From: CAZBWE01 sp964568985 | Lineage (GTDB): Bacteria; Planctomycetota; Phycisphaerae; Sedimentisphaerales; Anaerobacaceae | NCBI GenBank assembly: GCA_964568985.1 | Contig: CAZMSP010000060.1 | Span: 1 to 12,979, forward strand | Direction of reading: 5' to 3' | Length of the DNA: 12,979 nucleotides | Shown: positions 1 to 6,406 of the stretch, one piece after another | Position numbering within the stretch: the first letter of the stretch is position 1 | Layout: each line of letters begins with the position of its first letter | Position numbers and translations under genes: made by a program | The notes under the pieces: generated by a model | What the model saw: only the letters and a program-made list of their open reading frames with translations | Told to the model about the DNA's origin: nothing | The model's database searches: none

Positions 1-91
1 CCACAGAGAGCGGTGTTTAGACTAAAGACAATAGACCAAAGACAACAGACTAATTTTAACCACGGATTTCACGGATTGACACGGATTAGGT

Positions 92-119
92 CATTGCGAG
101 GCCGAAGGCCGTGGCAATC
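92..119. repeat. REP-like imperfect palindrome
   Basis: ATTGC (93-97) pairs with GCAAT (114-118), and GGCC (100-103) pairs with GGCC (107-110) around a GAA loop. The word 'tcattgcgagg...ggcaatct' resembles small dispersed palindromes known from many environmental bacterial genomes. It lies in non-coding DNA beside another repeat family, which fits a REP-type dispersed element. No function can be read from the sequence. Confidence 0.5.
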
Positions 120-200
120 TCAAAATAATCACTTATCATTCATCATTAATCATTTAAAAAGGCTGGATGGCGGATTAAAAAACTTTCAGTGGAGAAAAAA

Positions 201-250
201 TAAGTATGGTGTCCCCAGATTTAAATATCTTCGGGGAATTTGCATACTTA
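201..250. repeat. 50-bp interrupted palindrome
   Basis: TAAGTATG (201-208) is the exact reverse complement of CATACTTA (243-250). Inside it, TCCCC (212-216) pairs with GGGGA (233-237), and AGAT (217-220) pairs with ATCT (227-230) around TTAAAT. The nested symmetry suggests a mobile palindromic (REP/MITE-like) element, or a hairpin at the end of transcripts arriving from the first miniprotein gene on the minus strand. No U-rich tract follows on either strand, so a classical terminator is unlikely. Confidence 0.45.
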
Positions 251-344
251 AACTTCCGGGGAGTAGCTGCAAAGAGGCCTGTGGCTCGTCGCTCGCTACG
301 AAAAAACAGCTCGGACAGAGGCCTATTAACGCTCCTGGCTTTAA

Positions 345-501
345 TTACCCCGCCTTTTCCAGTCTTCGGGTATAACGCGCTGCTTTCTAATAATATTTAT
401 CTTTTATTTTCATTCCAATAAACACAGCCACAATCACAACAGCCACACCAATAATTATCCAAGTAAAAGTGCTCATTAAAAGCATATTAAGACTCCTTTC
501 T
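345..501 (-). repeat. Duplicated module, copy 1 (miniprotein gene plus flanks)
   Basis: This block matches 1272-1428. The homology includes the ribosome-binding site, the whole 32-codon frame and about 40 nt after the stop (words such as GCAGCG.GTT.TACC and ACTGGAA.AGGCGGG), then fades on both sides. The coding part is better conserved (92 of 99 bases) than the 3' flank. A second shared word, 'gaggcacccgcaatt', lies farther upstream of both copies (near 650 and 1528), but the DNA between differs. Confidence 0.6.
387..485 (-). CDS. 32-residue single-pass membrane miniprotein, copy 1
   Basis: The small frame begins at an ATG preceded by a clear Shine-Dalgarno (AGAAAGGAG, 7 nt spacing). A longer upstream extension of the same frame has no such signal and is rejected. 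The product has a short N-terminus (MLLMSTFTW), one hydrophobic helix of about 15-17 residues (roughly 10-26), and a basic/aromatic tail ending KIKDKYY. It has no signal-peptidase or lipobox motif. A second copy at 1314-1412 matches 92 of 99 bases, with the first 54 coding bases identical, and 28 of 32 residues agree. I do not recognise the family. Its size, hydrophobicity and local duplication resemble type I toxins and small membrane regulators, but no antisense RNA gene is evident, so function is open. Confidence 0.7.
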   Translation of the reverse strand: MLLMSTFTWIIIGVAVVIVAVFIGMKIKDKYY

Positions 502-684
502 ATTAATCTTACCTGTTTATATCCACAACTCTCATAAAGCCAAATTTCAATCAAACGGCAACTCTCTCGCACTATGATTAGTCGTTAGTATATAGTCGTT
601 TGTCGTTAGCACCAGATACTATTTACTAAAAACTAAAGACCGTGCCGGCGAGGCACCCGCAATTACCGGCGAATAGCTTCGGCT

Positions 685-1002
685 CTAACTAATCCACCGA
701 TAGATTCCCATTAAATCATCAGTCGCTTTTATGTTACCAATTCGAAGGTCCCTGCCGAAAAGGTACTGCACGTCCACGCACTCAGGCCAGTCCTGCAGGC
801 AATGCGCTATTGCGCTACTGGTACTGTAATAATCCCCGCCGCCTCGGCCGTATGACGTACTGTACTTTTTTTCCAACCCTTCTAAAATCTCCGGATTCCG
901 TTCTCTTAGCTGGTTTACAATTTGATGAGAGAGCCAATAACAATTCGGCCTTTCCTGCAGAATCTGCCCCAAGGCCTCCCGGAACTCTTCAAATCTCGGC
1001 AT
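685..1002 (-). CDS. Hypothetical protein, 105 residues
   Basis: The frame starts at an ATG preceded by GGAG six bases upstream, which supports real translation. The protein is soluble, with no signal peptide or membrane segment. Residues 1-45 look helical (PRFEEFREALGQIL..., HQIVNQLRERNPEIL). A Gly/Tyr-rich stretch, YGRGGGDYYSTSSAIAHCL (51-69), follows, and the protein ends with GIYRWI. The layout of helices, then a basic glycine turn, then a helix and short strands, could suit a small winged-helix-like fold, but that is only an impression. It lies alone between the two miniprotein copies in repeat-rich DNA. I do not recognise the family and assign no function. Confidence 0.7.
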   Translation of the reverse strand: MPRFEEFREALGQILQERPNCYWLSHQIVNQLRERNPEILEGLEKKYSTSYGRGGGDYYSTSSAIAHCLQDWPECVDVQYLFGRDLRIGNIKATDDLMGIYRWIS

Positions 1003-1313
1003 ATTTTTCTCCTATAAATTGTTCTCTATTCTATCAGCCCCACCCCCGCAATTCCCGACAAATAATTCGTATCTCGTATTTCGTGAAGCGTATCTCGCGT
1101 TTATTCTGCACTTCCCGCCGGATTCGTGGCTCGTCTCTCGTCGCTCGTGAATCGTTAATAAATTAGATTCTTCGCTTCCTCCTTCGCAGAGCTACGGAGG
1201 ACAGGCCGCTCAGAATAACAAGTATCGAGCATCCCTCGTCTTTCGCCTGCGCCTGCAAGTCTTAGGCAGGTGTCGCCCGCCTGTTCCAGTTTTTTGGTAC
1301 AACTCGCTGCTTT
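1003..1313. repeat. Gene-free repeat mosaic
   Basis: This intergenic stretch holds words of the 'cgtatctcgtgaagcg' and 'ggctcgtctctcgtcgctcg' families (1066-1150), and a 'cttcgcagagctacggaggaca' type word (1184-1204) seen in a variant near 1603. The last 40 nt belong to the downstream flank of the second miniprotein gene. No start codon with a ribosome-binding site and no RNA gene was found. Confidence 0.55.
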
Positions 1314-1428
1314 TTAAAAATATTTATCCTTTATTTTTGTTCCAAAAAACACAGCCAAAATCACAACAGCCACACCAATAATTATCCAAGTAAAAGTGCT
1401 CATTAAAAGCATATTAAGCCCCCTTTCT
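1272..1428 (-). repeat. Duplicated module, copy 2 (miniprotein gene plus flanks)
   Basis: This is the partner of the block at 345-501. Identity is highest from the ribosome-binding site through codon 18, where bases are identical. It continues about 40 nt past the stop with more mismatches. The promoter region upstream of this copy has no visible counterpart at copy 1. Confidence 0.6.
1314..1412 (-). CDS. 32-residue single-pass membrane miniprotein, copy 2
   Basis: This paralogue of the gene at 387-485 starts at the equivalent ATG behind AGAAAGGGGG. It differs at four residues (V19L, I23F, M25T, Y32F). All four replacements keep a hydrophobic helix followed by the charged KIKDK tail, so the protein appears to be maintained. 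A good promoter lies 41-69 nt upstream. The leader can form a 6-bp hairpin (TCTGGC/GCCAGA, about 1430-1453) just before the ribosome-binding site, which could modulate translation. A longer in-frame extension to 1574 has no ribosome-binding site and crosses the promoter, so it is rejected. Function is unknown. Type I toxin-like or small membrane subunit are possibilities only. Confidence 0.7.
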   Translation of the reverse strand: MLLMSTFTWIIIGVAVVILAVFFGTKIKDKYF

Positions 1429-1452
1429 CTGGCTTTCCGCCTTTGGCCAGAT

Positions 1453-1481
1453 AAAATAGCGGAAAAGAAGCCAAAAGTCAA
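1453..1481 (-). promoter_or_regulatory. Promoter of miniprotein copy 2
   Basis: Read on the minus strand, TTGACT (1481-1476) and TATTTT (1458-1453) are separated by exactly 17 nt. That is a good sigma-70-type match (5 of 6 and 4 of 6). Transcription would start near 1446 and leave about a 35-nt leader before the ATG at 1412. Confidence 0.55.
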
Positions 1482-1485
1482 CATT

Positions 1486-1717
1486 TTTCTTGTATCTCGT
1501 GAAGCGTGAAGCGTATCTCGTACTGGCGAGGCACCCGCAATTGCCGGCGAATTCGTCGCTTCCACCTTCGCCATCCTGCTTCGCTTCTTAGGGGCTTCCG
1601 CCTTCGCTAAAGCTACGGCGAGACGAGACGGCGGACAAGTGTCTCTCGTGACTCGTCGCTCGGTTAAAAAATCATAAATCGTAATTCTAAATTCTACATT
1701 CTCAATTCTAAATTCTT
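1486..1717. repeat. Dispersed repeat cluster
   Basis: The stretch combines 'tctcgtgaagcg' words (1495-1520), 'gaggcacccgcaattgccggcgaa' (near 1528, a near copy of the one near 650), 'ccttcgctaaagctacggcg' (near 1602) and 'gtctctcgtgactcgtcgctcgg'. Together with the promoter at 1453-1481 it fills the 305 nt between genes. No coding sequence is evident. Confidence 0.5.
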
Positions 1718-1927
1718 CTATTTTGGAAAGTAGCCTGCCTTAATCCAGCTGAAGTTCAATATAAGGTGTATAATGATAAGAACTATTAATAATACTCCGC
1801 CGCCCTCGTGGAGAAACTCGAACGCCTCGTGCGAAATTTTCGCGTGAAATAATGCGGTCAATGCCTGGTTGACGAGCAGCACCAGTAAAATTGGATTCAA
1901 AATTTTAAGAGCGGTGCTCTTTTTCAT
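1718..1927 (-). CDS. DUF4405-like small membrane protein
   Basis: This 69-residue protein has two hydrophobic helices (about 9-27 and 45-59). The second half, with H40-E41 followed by GGGVLLIVLIIIHLILNFSWI, closely resembles the 'HE..G..LL...HL.LNW.W' signature of DUF4405, a family related to cytochrome b-type membrane domains. H28, H33, H40 and H54 could take part in haem or metal binding, but that is inference. The start codon follows a G-rich stretch (GGGCGGGAA), a moderate ribosome-binding site. It lies 107 nt after the PsbP-like gene in the same orientation and may be the last gene of the glyA cluster. A partner oxidoreductase is not present nearby. Confidence 0.7.
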   Translation of the reverse strand: MKKSTALKILNPILLVLLVNQALTALFHAKISHEAFEFLHEGGGVLLIVLIIIHLILNFSWIKAGYFPK

Positions 1928-2034
1928 AATTATTCCCGCCCAAAAAAATCGTCAATGAGATAATTCGTTAATGCGTATATGCGATAATGCAACAGTTCAA
2001 CCAGCATCCACTCATCTACACTCTCCGCTAAACG

Positions 2035-2592
2035 CTATCCGTTTATTCCATCCACCTCGAAGGAGGCGAAAAATTTCGGACAATTTTTTTTAAGCACACT
2101 TTTCGATTCACTAACGGCCATCACCTGATACAGCCGATTGCCGATTAAAATAATTCTTGATTTGACCGTTGCTTCCTCTGGAACTTTAATTTCGAACTCT
2201 CTTGCCGGATGGCCGTGAAAATCGAGGGCCTTTTCACTTTCTAATTCGCCATTGACATTTCGCACCGCACCATCTCTGGCACCATCCAGCATCTTTTCAA
2301 TATCAACATTTTCAAACATCTTTTGCGGATAATCCACATATCCGACAATAAATCCTATCTCTTTTGAGCCGGCTTGATATATAACAAATTCAAGTTTGCC
2401 GATTTGGGTATTTTCCTTTTGCAGCTTTCTTTCCGGCTTACCGGGGAATAAAATAGAGAAACGTCCTTCTGCACTATGGTACGGCTCAAAGCCTTCGAGC
2501 TTACCACCACCGCCGCCGCGGATAAAATAGAAGATGCCTGAGATAACAATAAAACCAATCAAAAACCCTACAATATTCTTTATAAATTTCAT
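2035..2592 (-). CDS. Membrane-anchored PsbP/DcrB-like protein
   Basis: This 185-residue protein begins with a hydrophobic anchor (about 7-24) followed by a glycine-run linker (RGGGGGK, 25-31). The rest is a globular domain opening with 'EGRFSILFPGKPERK' (42-56). A phrase of the form 'F.V.FPGKPE' early in an extracytoplasmic domain is typical of PsbP/DcrB (Mog1-like) folds common in planctomycetes, cyanobacteria and others. The later part (FHGHPAREFEIKVP, IILIGNRLYQVMAV, KFFASFEV) fits the alternating strands and last helix of that fold. The domain probably sits outside the cytoplasmic membrane. It follows the phosphoesterase gene by 47 nt, so co-transcription is likely. The role is unknown. 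Confidence 0.65.
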   Translation of the reverse strand: MKFIKNIVGFLIGFIVISGIFYFIRGGGGGKLEGFEPYHSAEGRFSILFPGKPERKLQKENTQIGKLEFVIYQAGSKEIGFIVGYVDYPQKMFENVDIEKMLDGARDGAVRNVNGELESEKALDFHGHPAREFEIKVPEEATVKSRIILIGNRLYQVMAVSESKSVLKKNCPKFFASFEVDGING

Positions 2593-2639
2593 ATTCGACC
2601 GTCCCTTGTGAAGCGTATCTCGTTAACACATTCACGCAT

Positions 2640-3269
2640 CTACTCATTTACGCTATGCGCAATCTCATCGAGTTTGTCAAGGCACAACTGCGACCACGTC
2701 TCCATAGTATCCCGGACTTTTTGCAGCTCGTCGATTTTCATAAAGGCCATTTGCGTTATCATCTGTTCGCGCTTATTAACCTTTGGTGCATCCAGAGTCC
2801 AGAGGTGGACCACTCCGAGGTGCACGCTTCCGACCTCGTTGGATTCGTCATTAAGAAGGGCAACAACGCGGTCAGTATGGCTTGCCTCTACGGACACTTC
2901 CTCGGCCACCTCACGTTCAACAGCGGTAAGATAATTTTCGTATAAGTAAGCAAATAAAGAACTATTATCAGCATCAATCGGATTTATATGGCCTCCGATG
3001 CCGATGGACCTGAGTCCAACAAGCCGAGTCTCGCCCGCTCGTCTTCCCCTGACATAGCTAAGGTACGTCCCGTTGTGGGCCATTATAACGTAGGGAATGA
3101 TTTGTTTATAAGATGGGTCTTTTTCTGCCTGCGACCTCGGTATGAAGCGGGGGACGCTTGGAGCGAAGATTTTGTCGCGGTAGCGGTCCACGTCGAATGC
3201 AAGGCCGTTAAATATCCCTGCCTCTTCAACAACTTTTCGCTCGACGACCAGCACCTTTTCTTCGGCCAT
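2640..3269 (-). CDS. Predicted phosphoesterase, MutT/Nudix-like
   Basis: This 209-residue cytoplasmic protein resembles the MutT-family predicted phosphoesterases (COG4112 type). A Nudix-type core is visible: GIGGHINPID (90-99) supplies the glycines and REVAEEVSVE (119-128) the REUxEE metal-binding helix. About a dozen extra residues separate the two parts compared with the classical GX5EX7REUXEEXGU spacing, and this insertion appears to be a family feature. Such enzymes hydrolyse nucleoside-diphosphate-linked or related phosphoesters with Mg2+, but the substrate here cannot be read. The ATG is preceded by AAAGGAG at 4 nt. It lies 69 nt downstream of glyA and 47 nt upstream of the PsbP-like gene, probably in one operon. 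Confidence 0.75.
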   Translation of the reverse strand: MAEEKVLVVERKVVEEAGIFNGLAFDVDRYRDKIFAPSVPRFIPRSQAEKDPSYKQIIPYVIMAHNGTYLSYVRGRRAGETRLVGLRSIGIGGHINPIDADNSSLFAYLYENYLTAVEREVAEEVSVEASHTDRVVALLNDESNEVGSVHLGVVHLWTLDAPKVNKREQMITQMAFMKIDELQKVRDTMETWSQLCLDKLDEIAHSVNE

Positions 3270-3339
3270 ACGGCTCCTTTACCACGCATTTACGCATCTA
3301 TGTATGCGAGTCACGAGTCATGGGCGACGAGTTACAAAC

Positions 3340-4650
3340 TTACCCGCCAAACAACCAGGGAGTCAGAAGCTCTGATATCCGTGTTGAATTGGCATCTTTA
3401 TTTGGGATAATAAAGTGGCCGGGCACAGGGAAGTGCGAGCTCAGCAGCAGTGCTTCCTTGCCGACATTTTCGATTACCGATTCGCTGTCGATGTTCTCCA
3501 CAACTTTATTTATAAAGCCGGCGATTAGCTCGGCCTCCGATTCTTTCATTCCGCGGGTGGTTATTGCCGGCGTACCAAGCCGAAGACCGCTCGGGTCAGC
3601 CGGATGAGATGGGTCTAAGGGAGTTGTATTGTAGTTGGTAACTATTCTTGCCCTATCCAGCGCCTTTGCCAGTTTCCTGCCCGGCACTTTTTTATTTCGC
3701 AGGTCAATGAGAATTAGATGATTATCCGTCCCGCCGGATGACAGGTTGAAGCCGTATTCGAGCAGCTTGTTGGCAAGCGCTTTTGCGTTTTTGACAATCT
3801 GTTTTGCGTAAACGACGAACTCCGGCGTGTCCGCCTCAGCCATTGCCACCGCGATGGCGGTCAAAGTGTGCATATGCGGCCCACCCTGCAGGCCTGGAAA
3901 GACGGATTTATCGACCTTTTCTGCGTGCTCTTTTTTGCACAGCAGCATACCGCCTCGCGGCCCCCGCAGCGTCTTATGCGTTGTGGTCGAAACGATATCC
4001 GAATACGGGATAGGACTTTTGTGAATGCCGGCGACGACGAGGCCTGCGATGTGGGCGATGTCACTGACGTGATAGGCACCGACGTCCTTTGCGATTTGGC
4101 CGAAGATTTCAAAGTCAATCTCCCTCGGATAAGCAGTTGCGCCAGAGATGATGATTTTGGGGCGGTGCTTCTTCGCAAGGTCGGCAATCTCATCATAGTC
4201 GAATCGGCCGGTGTCGGGGCGGACTGTGTATCGAACAGAATTGAATATCCTGCTCGTAACACTGACCTTCCAGCCGTGTGTGAGATGTCCGCCATACGGC
4301 AGAGACAGGCCCATAATCGTATCACCCGGCTCAATCAAGGCAAGGTAGGCAGCAAGATTGGCGACCGAGCCGGAATACGGCTGAACGTTTGCATGGTCGG
4401 CTTTGAATAATTTTTTCGCCCGCTCCTGTGCCAATATCTCAATGAGGTCGGTTACCTGCTGGCCCTCATAATACCGCCGGCCGGGATAGCCCTCGGCGTA
4501 CTTGTTGGTAAGACAACTACCGCTGGCCAACATTACGGCCTCGGAAACGTAGTTTTCCGAGGGGATAAGACGAATACAGGCACTCTGTCGGGCCTTCTCC
4601 TGCCTAATCAATTCGCAAATCTGCGGGTCATACCGCTCAAGTGCGTCCAT
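3340..4650 (-). CDS. glyA: Serine hydroxymethyltransferase
   Basis: This PLP enzyme interconverts serine and glycine while charging tetrahydrofolate with a one-carbon unit. The 436-residue protein is full-length. Visible landmarks are SENYVS (31-36), YAEGYPGRRYYEG (51-63), the cofactor-stacking region GGHLTHG (120-126), SDIAHIAGL (196-204) with the pyridine-nitrogen aspartate D197, STTTHKTLRGPRGG (221-234) with the PLP Schiff-base lysine K226, and SGLRLGTPAITTRG (354-367). The C-terminus ends TPWLFGG. The start codon follows AAGGAG at 8 nt, and a promoter lies about 40-65 nt upstream. It heads a minus-strand cluster. One-carbon units made here would feed formyl-tetrahydrofolate for the PurN domain encoded at 11819-12955. 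Confidence 0.98.
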   Translation of the reverse strand: MDALERYDPQICELIRQEKARQSACIRLIPSENYVSEAVMLASGSCLTNKYAEGYPGRRYYEGQQVTDLIEILAQERAKKLFKADHANVQPYSGSVANLAAYLALIEPGDTIMGLSLPYGGHLTHGWKVSVTSRIFNSVRYTVRPDTGRFDYDEIADLAKKHRPKIIISGATAYPREIDFEIFGQIAKDVGAYHVSDIAHIAGLVVAGIHKSPIPYSDIVSTTTHKTLRGPRGGMLLCKKEHAEKVDKSVFPGLQGGPHMHTLTAIAVAMAEADTPEFVVYAKQIVKNAKALANKLLEYGFNLSSGGTDNHLILIDLRNKKVPGRKLAKALDRARIVTNYNTTPLDPSHPADPSGLRLGTPAITTRGMKESEAELIAGFINKVVENIDSESVIENVGKEALLLSSHFPVPGHFIIPNKDANSTRISELLTPWLFGG

Positions 4651-4688
4651 AACAGTTTCTCCTTATGAGTAAATTTATACAAAAGAGT

Positions 4689-4717
4689 TTTATAGCATAG
4701 CGGCGGTTTTTATACAA
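4689..4717 (-). promoter_or_regulatory. glyA promoter
   Basis: On the minus strand, TTGTAT (4717-4712) and TATAAA (4694-4689) are 17 nt apart. The -10 box is preceded by TGC, giving an extended -10 (TGnTATAAA) that compensates for the weak -35. The predicted start near 4682 leaves a leader of about 30 nt with the Shine-Dalgarno AAGGAG. Confidence 0.55.
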
Positions 4718-4728
4718 GGATTTTTTAG

Positions 4729-4945
4729 ACACGGATTGACACGGATTAATTTTAACCGCAGATTCCTTCGACGGTTCGACTCCTTCGATTGCACTCAGGA
4801 CAGGCAAGACAGGTTCGCTCACCGCAGGCCAAGCTCAGGACAAGGAAACACGGACTGACACGGACGGTAACACGGATAAACACGGACTTTTTAGACGCGG
4901 ATCCGCCGTCGTTAAAACTATGACGAGACAAGTTTACACGGATTC
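4729..4945. repeat. Cluster of 'cacggattgacacgga' and 'ggttcgact' repeats
   Basis: The 511-nt gap between glyA and the kinase gene is largely repeats. 'acacggattgacacggattaattttaaccgcag' variants occur at 4731-4760 and again as 'cacggactgacacggacggtaacacgg' at 4850-4876. Between them lie 'acggttcgactccttcgattgcactcagg' type words also found near 7237 and 11003. The remaining part, up to 5160, is A/T-rich with a TATAAT at 5100-5105 that could be the -10 box for the following gene. No RNA gene is visible. Confidence 0.6.
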
Positions 4946-5161
4946 TCAATAGGAAATTTCCGTCTTGTGTTTGATGAGAATTGAAGGTAGAATTGGTTGA
5001 GCAACAGCGATAGTTTTTAGTTTTGAGTTAGAGGGATTTTCGGCCAAAAATTGATGTGGATTTTGAAACATCGCGGGGTTAGTCGTTTTATATAGACTGT
5101 ATAATCATTGTCAGGATTCACAAATGTATGGGAGTGTTCTGCATGTGGCTGGTGATAAATT

Positions 5162-6178
5162 ATGAATAATCCGCCTAGTTCTATCCTGAGTTCTGTAGAA
5201 GGGAAATTGGGAGAGGAGGTAACAATAAAACCCTATGATGTTGCTTATGGTATGGCGAGTTATTGTCTGCTGACAGGAGCCAGCGGCAGAAAGTTCACTG
5301 CAATGTTTTGCGAGGAACCTATACGGATAGCTGTAGAGGAAAAGGATGCCAATATTTATTTAAAAGACCGTTTTTTGGTTGAAGAAGAAAACATACGAAG
5401 ATTTTCAGAGGGGGGAATTGCCGTCCCTGCAATATTGCATGCTGGAAATGATTTTATAATCTGGCCTTACTTAGGGGAAAATCTGCCCTTAGATGAATCT
5501 GTTATGTCCGGAAGCAGTCGGCTGGACGAGGCAGTGTTACGAATAATAGAATACTTAGCAGCTATACATTGCCTTCCTGTAAATACCATTCCATACAGGG
5601 CAAGTTGCAGCAGGGATAACTTGGAATTTATAAAGAATTACAGCTTTTTGAAAATTATTGGAAATAGTGATAATACTTTAGCCAAGAATATAAAAAACGC
5701 CAAGAATTATGGCAGGTTGTGTGAGTTAATTGGTAACTTATCTGGAATAAATGTTGGAGATAGCATAATAAAGGGAGATACTTATAACCCGGAAACTATT
5801 TTTTTAGACGGCAATAGGATACATCTTACAGATTACAAATTTGCCGGCATAGGAAATCCATTCCTTGATATCGTGTATCCTATTTCATGGGGGCTGTCCT
5901 CTGGTGCAGATGAAGCGGTTTCAAAAAAACAAGAACGAGTAAGACACTACCTAAGTGCGAGAAAAATTAATGATGAGCAAGGTGTGTTCCTTAAGTTTGA
6001 CTATTTTACCATTTTAGAATCTCTCAATATGACGGATGTTCTGTTAGGCATAAGTAACGAAAAAGCGAAGATACTATTTAAGATGGCACGTAGAAATATA
6101 GAGAATCTAATAAGCGGTAATCCAGACTTGAATGAAGTAAGAGAGATATTGTTAAGTTTAATTCCAGAATTACACTAG
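5162..6178 (+). CDS. APH/choline-kinase-like phosphotransferase
   Basis: This 338-residue protein has the layout of the aminoglycoside-phosphotransferase/choline-kinase fold. EEENIRRF (74-81) resembles the N-lobe glutamate helix, FIIWPYLGENL (98-108) the hinge, IKGDTYNPETIF (203-214) the catalytic loop, and LTDYKFAGIGNPFLDI (222-237) the metal-binding loop and following helix. D206 fits the catalytic base and D224 the metal ligand. The usual asparagine five residues after the base ('HGDxxxxN') is replaced by E211, and the histidine before GD is K204, so activity or substrate may be unusual. By eye it is more A/T-rich than its neighbours, which hints at transfer. The ribosome-binding site is weak (GGTGATAAATT before ATG). 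The substrate is unknown. Confidence 0.65.
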   Translation: MNNPPSSILSSVEGKLGEEVTIKPYDVAYGMASYCLLTGASGRKFTAMFCEEPIRIAVEEKDANIYLKDRFLVEEENIRRFSEGGIAVPAILHAGNDFIIWPYLGENLPLDESVMSGSSRLDEAVLRIIEYLAAIHCLPVNTIPYRASCSRDNLEFIKNYSFLKIIGNSDNTLAKNIKNAKNYGRLCELIGNLSGINVGDSIIKGDTYNPETIFLDGNRIHLTDYKFAGIGNPFLDIVYPISWGLSSGADEAVSKKQERVRHYLSARKINDEQGVFLKFDYFTILESLNMTDVLLGISNEKAKILFKMARRNIENLISGNPDLNEVREILLSLIPELH

Positions 6179-6204
6179 TGTGGGACCCACAGGGCAGGCA
6201 AACG

Positions 6205-6279
6205 CCGTCATCAAAATGACGGGGATAAACGAACCTCGGCGCGAGGTTTTAGGGAAACCCCCACCGCGCCGGGTGGGGG
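6205..6279 (+). ncRNA. Candidate structured RNA with three hairpins
   Basis: Three stems stand close together just after the kinase stop. Stem 1: CCGTCAT (6205-6211)/ATGACGG (6216-6222), loop CAAA. Stem 2: AACCTC (6232-6237)/GAGGTT (6243-6248), loop GGCGC. Stem 3: CCCCCACC (6258-6265)/GGTGGGGG (6272-6279), loop GCGCCG. Loops 2 and 3 are perfectly complementary over 5 bases, which would allow a kissing contact. GGTTT (6245-6249) can instead pair with AAACC (6255-6259), disrupting both stems 2 and 3, so two alternative folds are possible. No U-tract follows stem 3 (ctaaata), so this is not a standard intrinsic terminator. It lies upstream of the next gene's promoter and therefore most simply belongs to the kinase gene's 3' region or is a separate RNA. 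Confidence 0.4.
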
Positions 6280-6340
6280 CTAAATATAAAGTGGTCGCAA
6301 TAAATCGCGATATGCGGGGACAAGTTGGCGGGGATTTCTG

Positions 6341-6368
6341 TTGAAAGACACACTTTCGATGCTATTAT
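6341..6368 (+). promoter_or_regulatory. Promoter of the SGNH hydrolase gene
   Basis: TTGAAA (6341-6346) and TATTAT (6363-6368) lie 16 nt apart, and each matches consensus at 5 of 6 positions. The start would fall near 6375, about 30 nt before the ATG at 6407. Confidence 0.5.
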
Positions 6369-6406
6369 ATAAAAGGCATTAGTAGCTGAAAAGAAAAGGT
6401 ATAAAG

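Larger units (their letters stand above)
1..386. repeat. Gene-free repeat-rich region
   Basis: I see no credible gene here. The stretch is a mosaic of short repeat words that recur elsewhere in the window: 'cacggattgacacggatta' (72-90, again near 4732), a 'cattgcgag...ggcaatct' palindrome (92-120), a long interrupted palindrome (201-250) and a 'ggctcgtcgctcgc' word (282-295). Open frames crossing it translate these words and have no plausible ribosome-binding site or domain. The last 40 or so bases are the conserved downstream flank of the first miniprotein gene. Confidence 0.6.

Noticed and set aside
13..375. 120-codon open frame on the plus strand
   Set aside because: It translates several repeat words (cacggatt, cattgcgag) and the large palindrome, with no ribosome-binding site and no domain.
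1413..1574. N-terminal extension of miniprotein copy 2
   Set aside because: It crosses the promoter and repeat DNA and lacks a ribosome-binding site, and copy 1 has no homologous extension. The ATG at 1412 has a good Shine-Dalgarno.
3804..4410. Long frames opposite glyA on the plus strand, and a shifted frame on the minus strand
   Set aside because: They are shadows of the strongly conserved glyA coding sequence.
4752..4949. 65-codon minus-strand frame upstream of glyA
   Set aside because: It consists wholly of dispersed repeat words and has no ribosome-binding site.
6195..6260. c-di-GMP-I (GEMM) riboswitch
   Set aside because: The opening GGCAAAC and first hairpin are similar, but the conserved GNRA loop, the GCAAAGCC segment and the second helix are absent, and a promoter separates it from the next gene.
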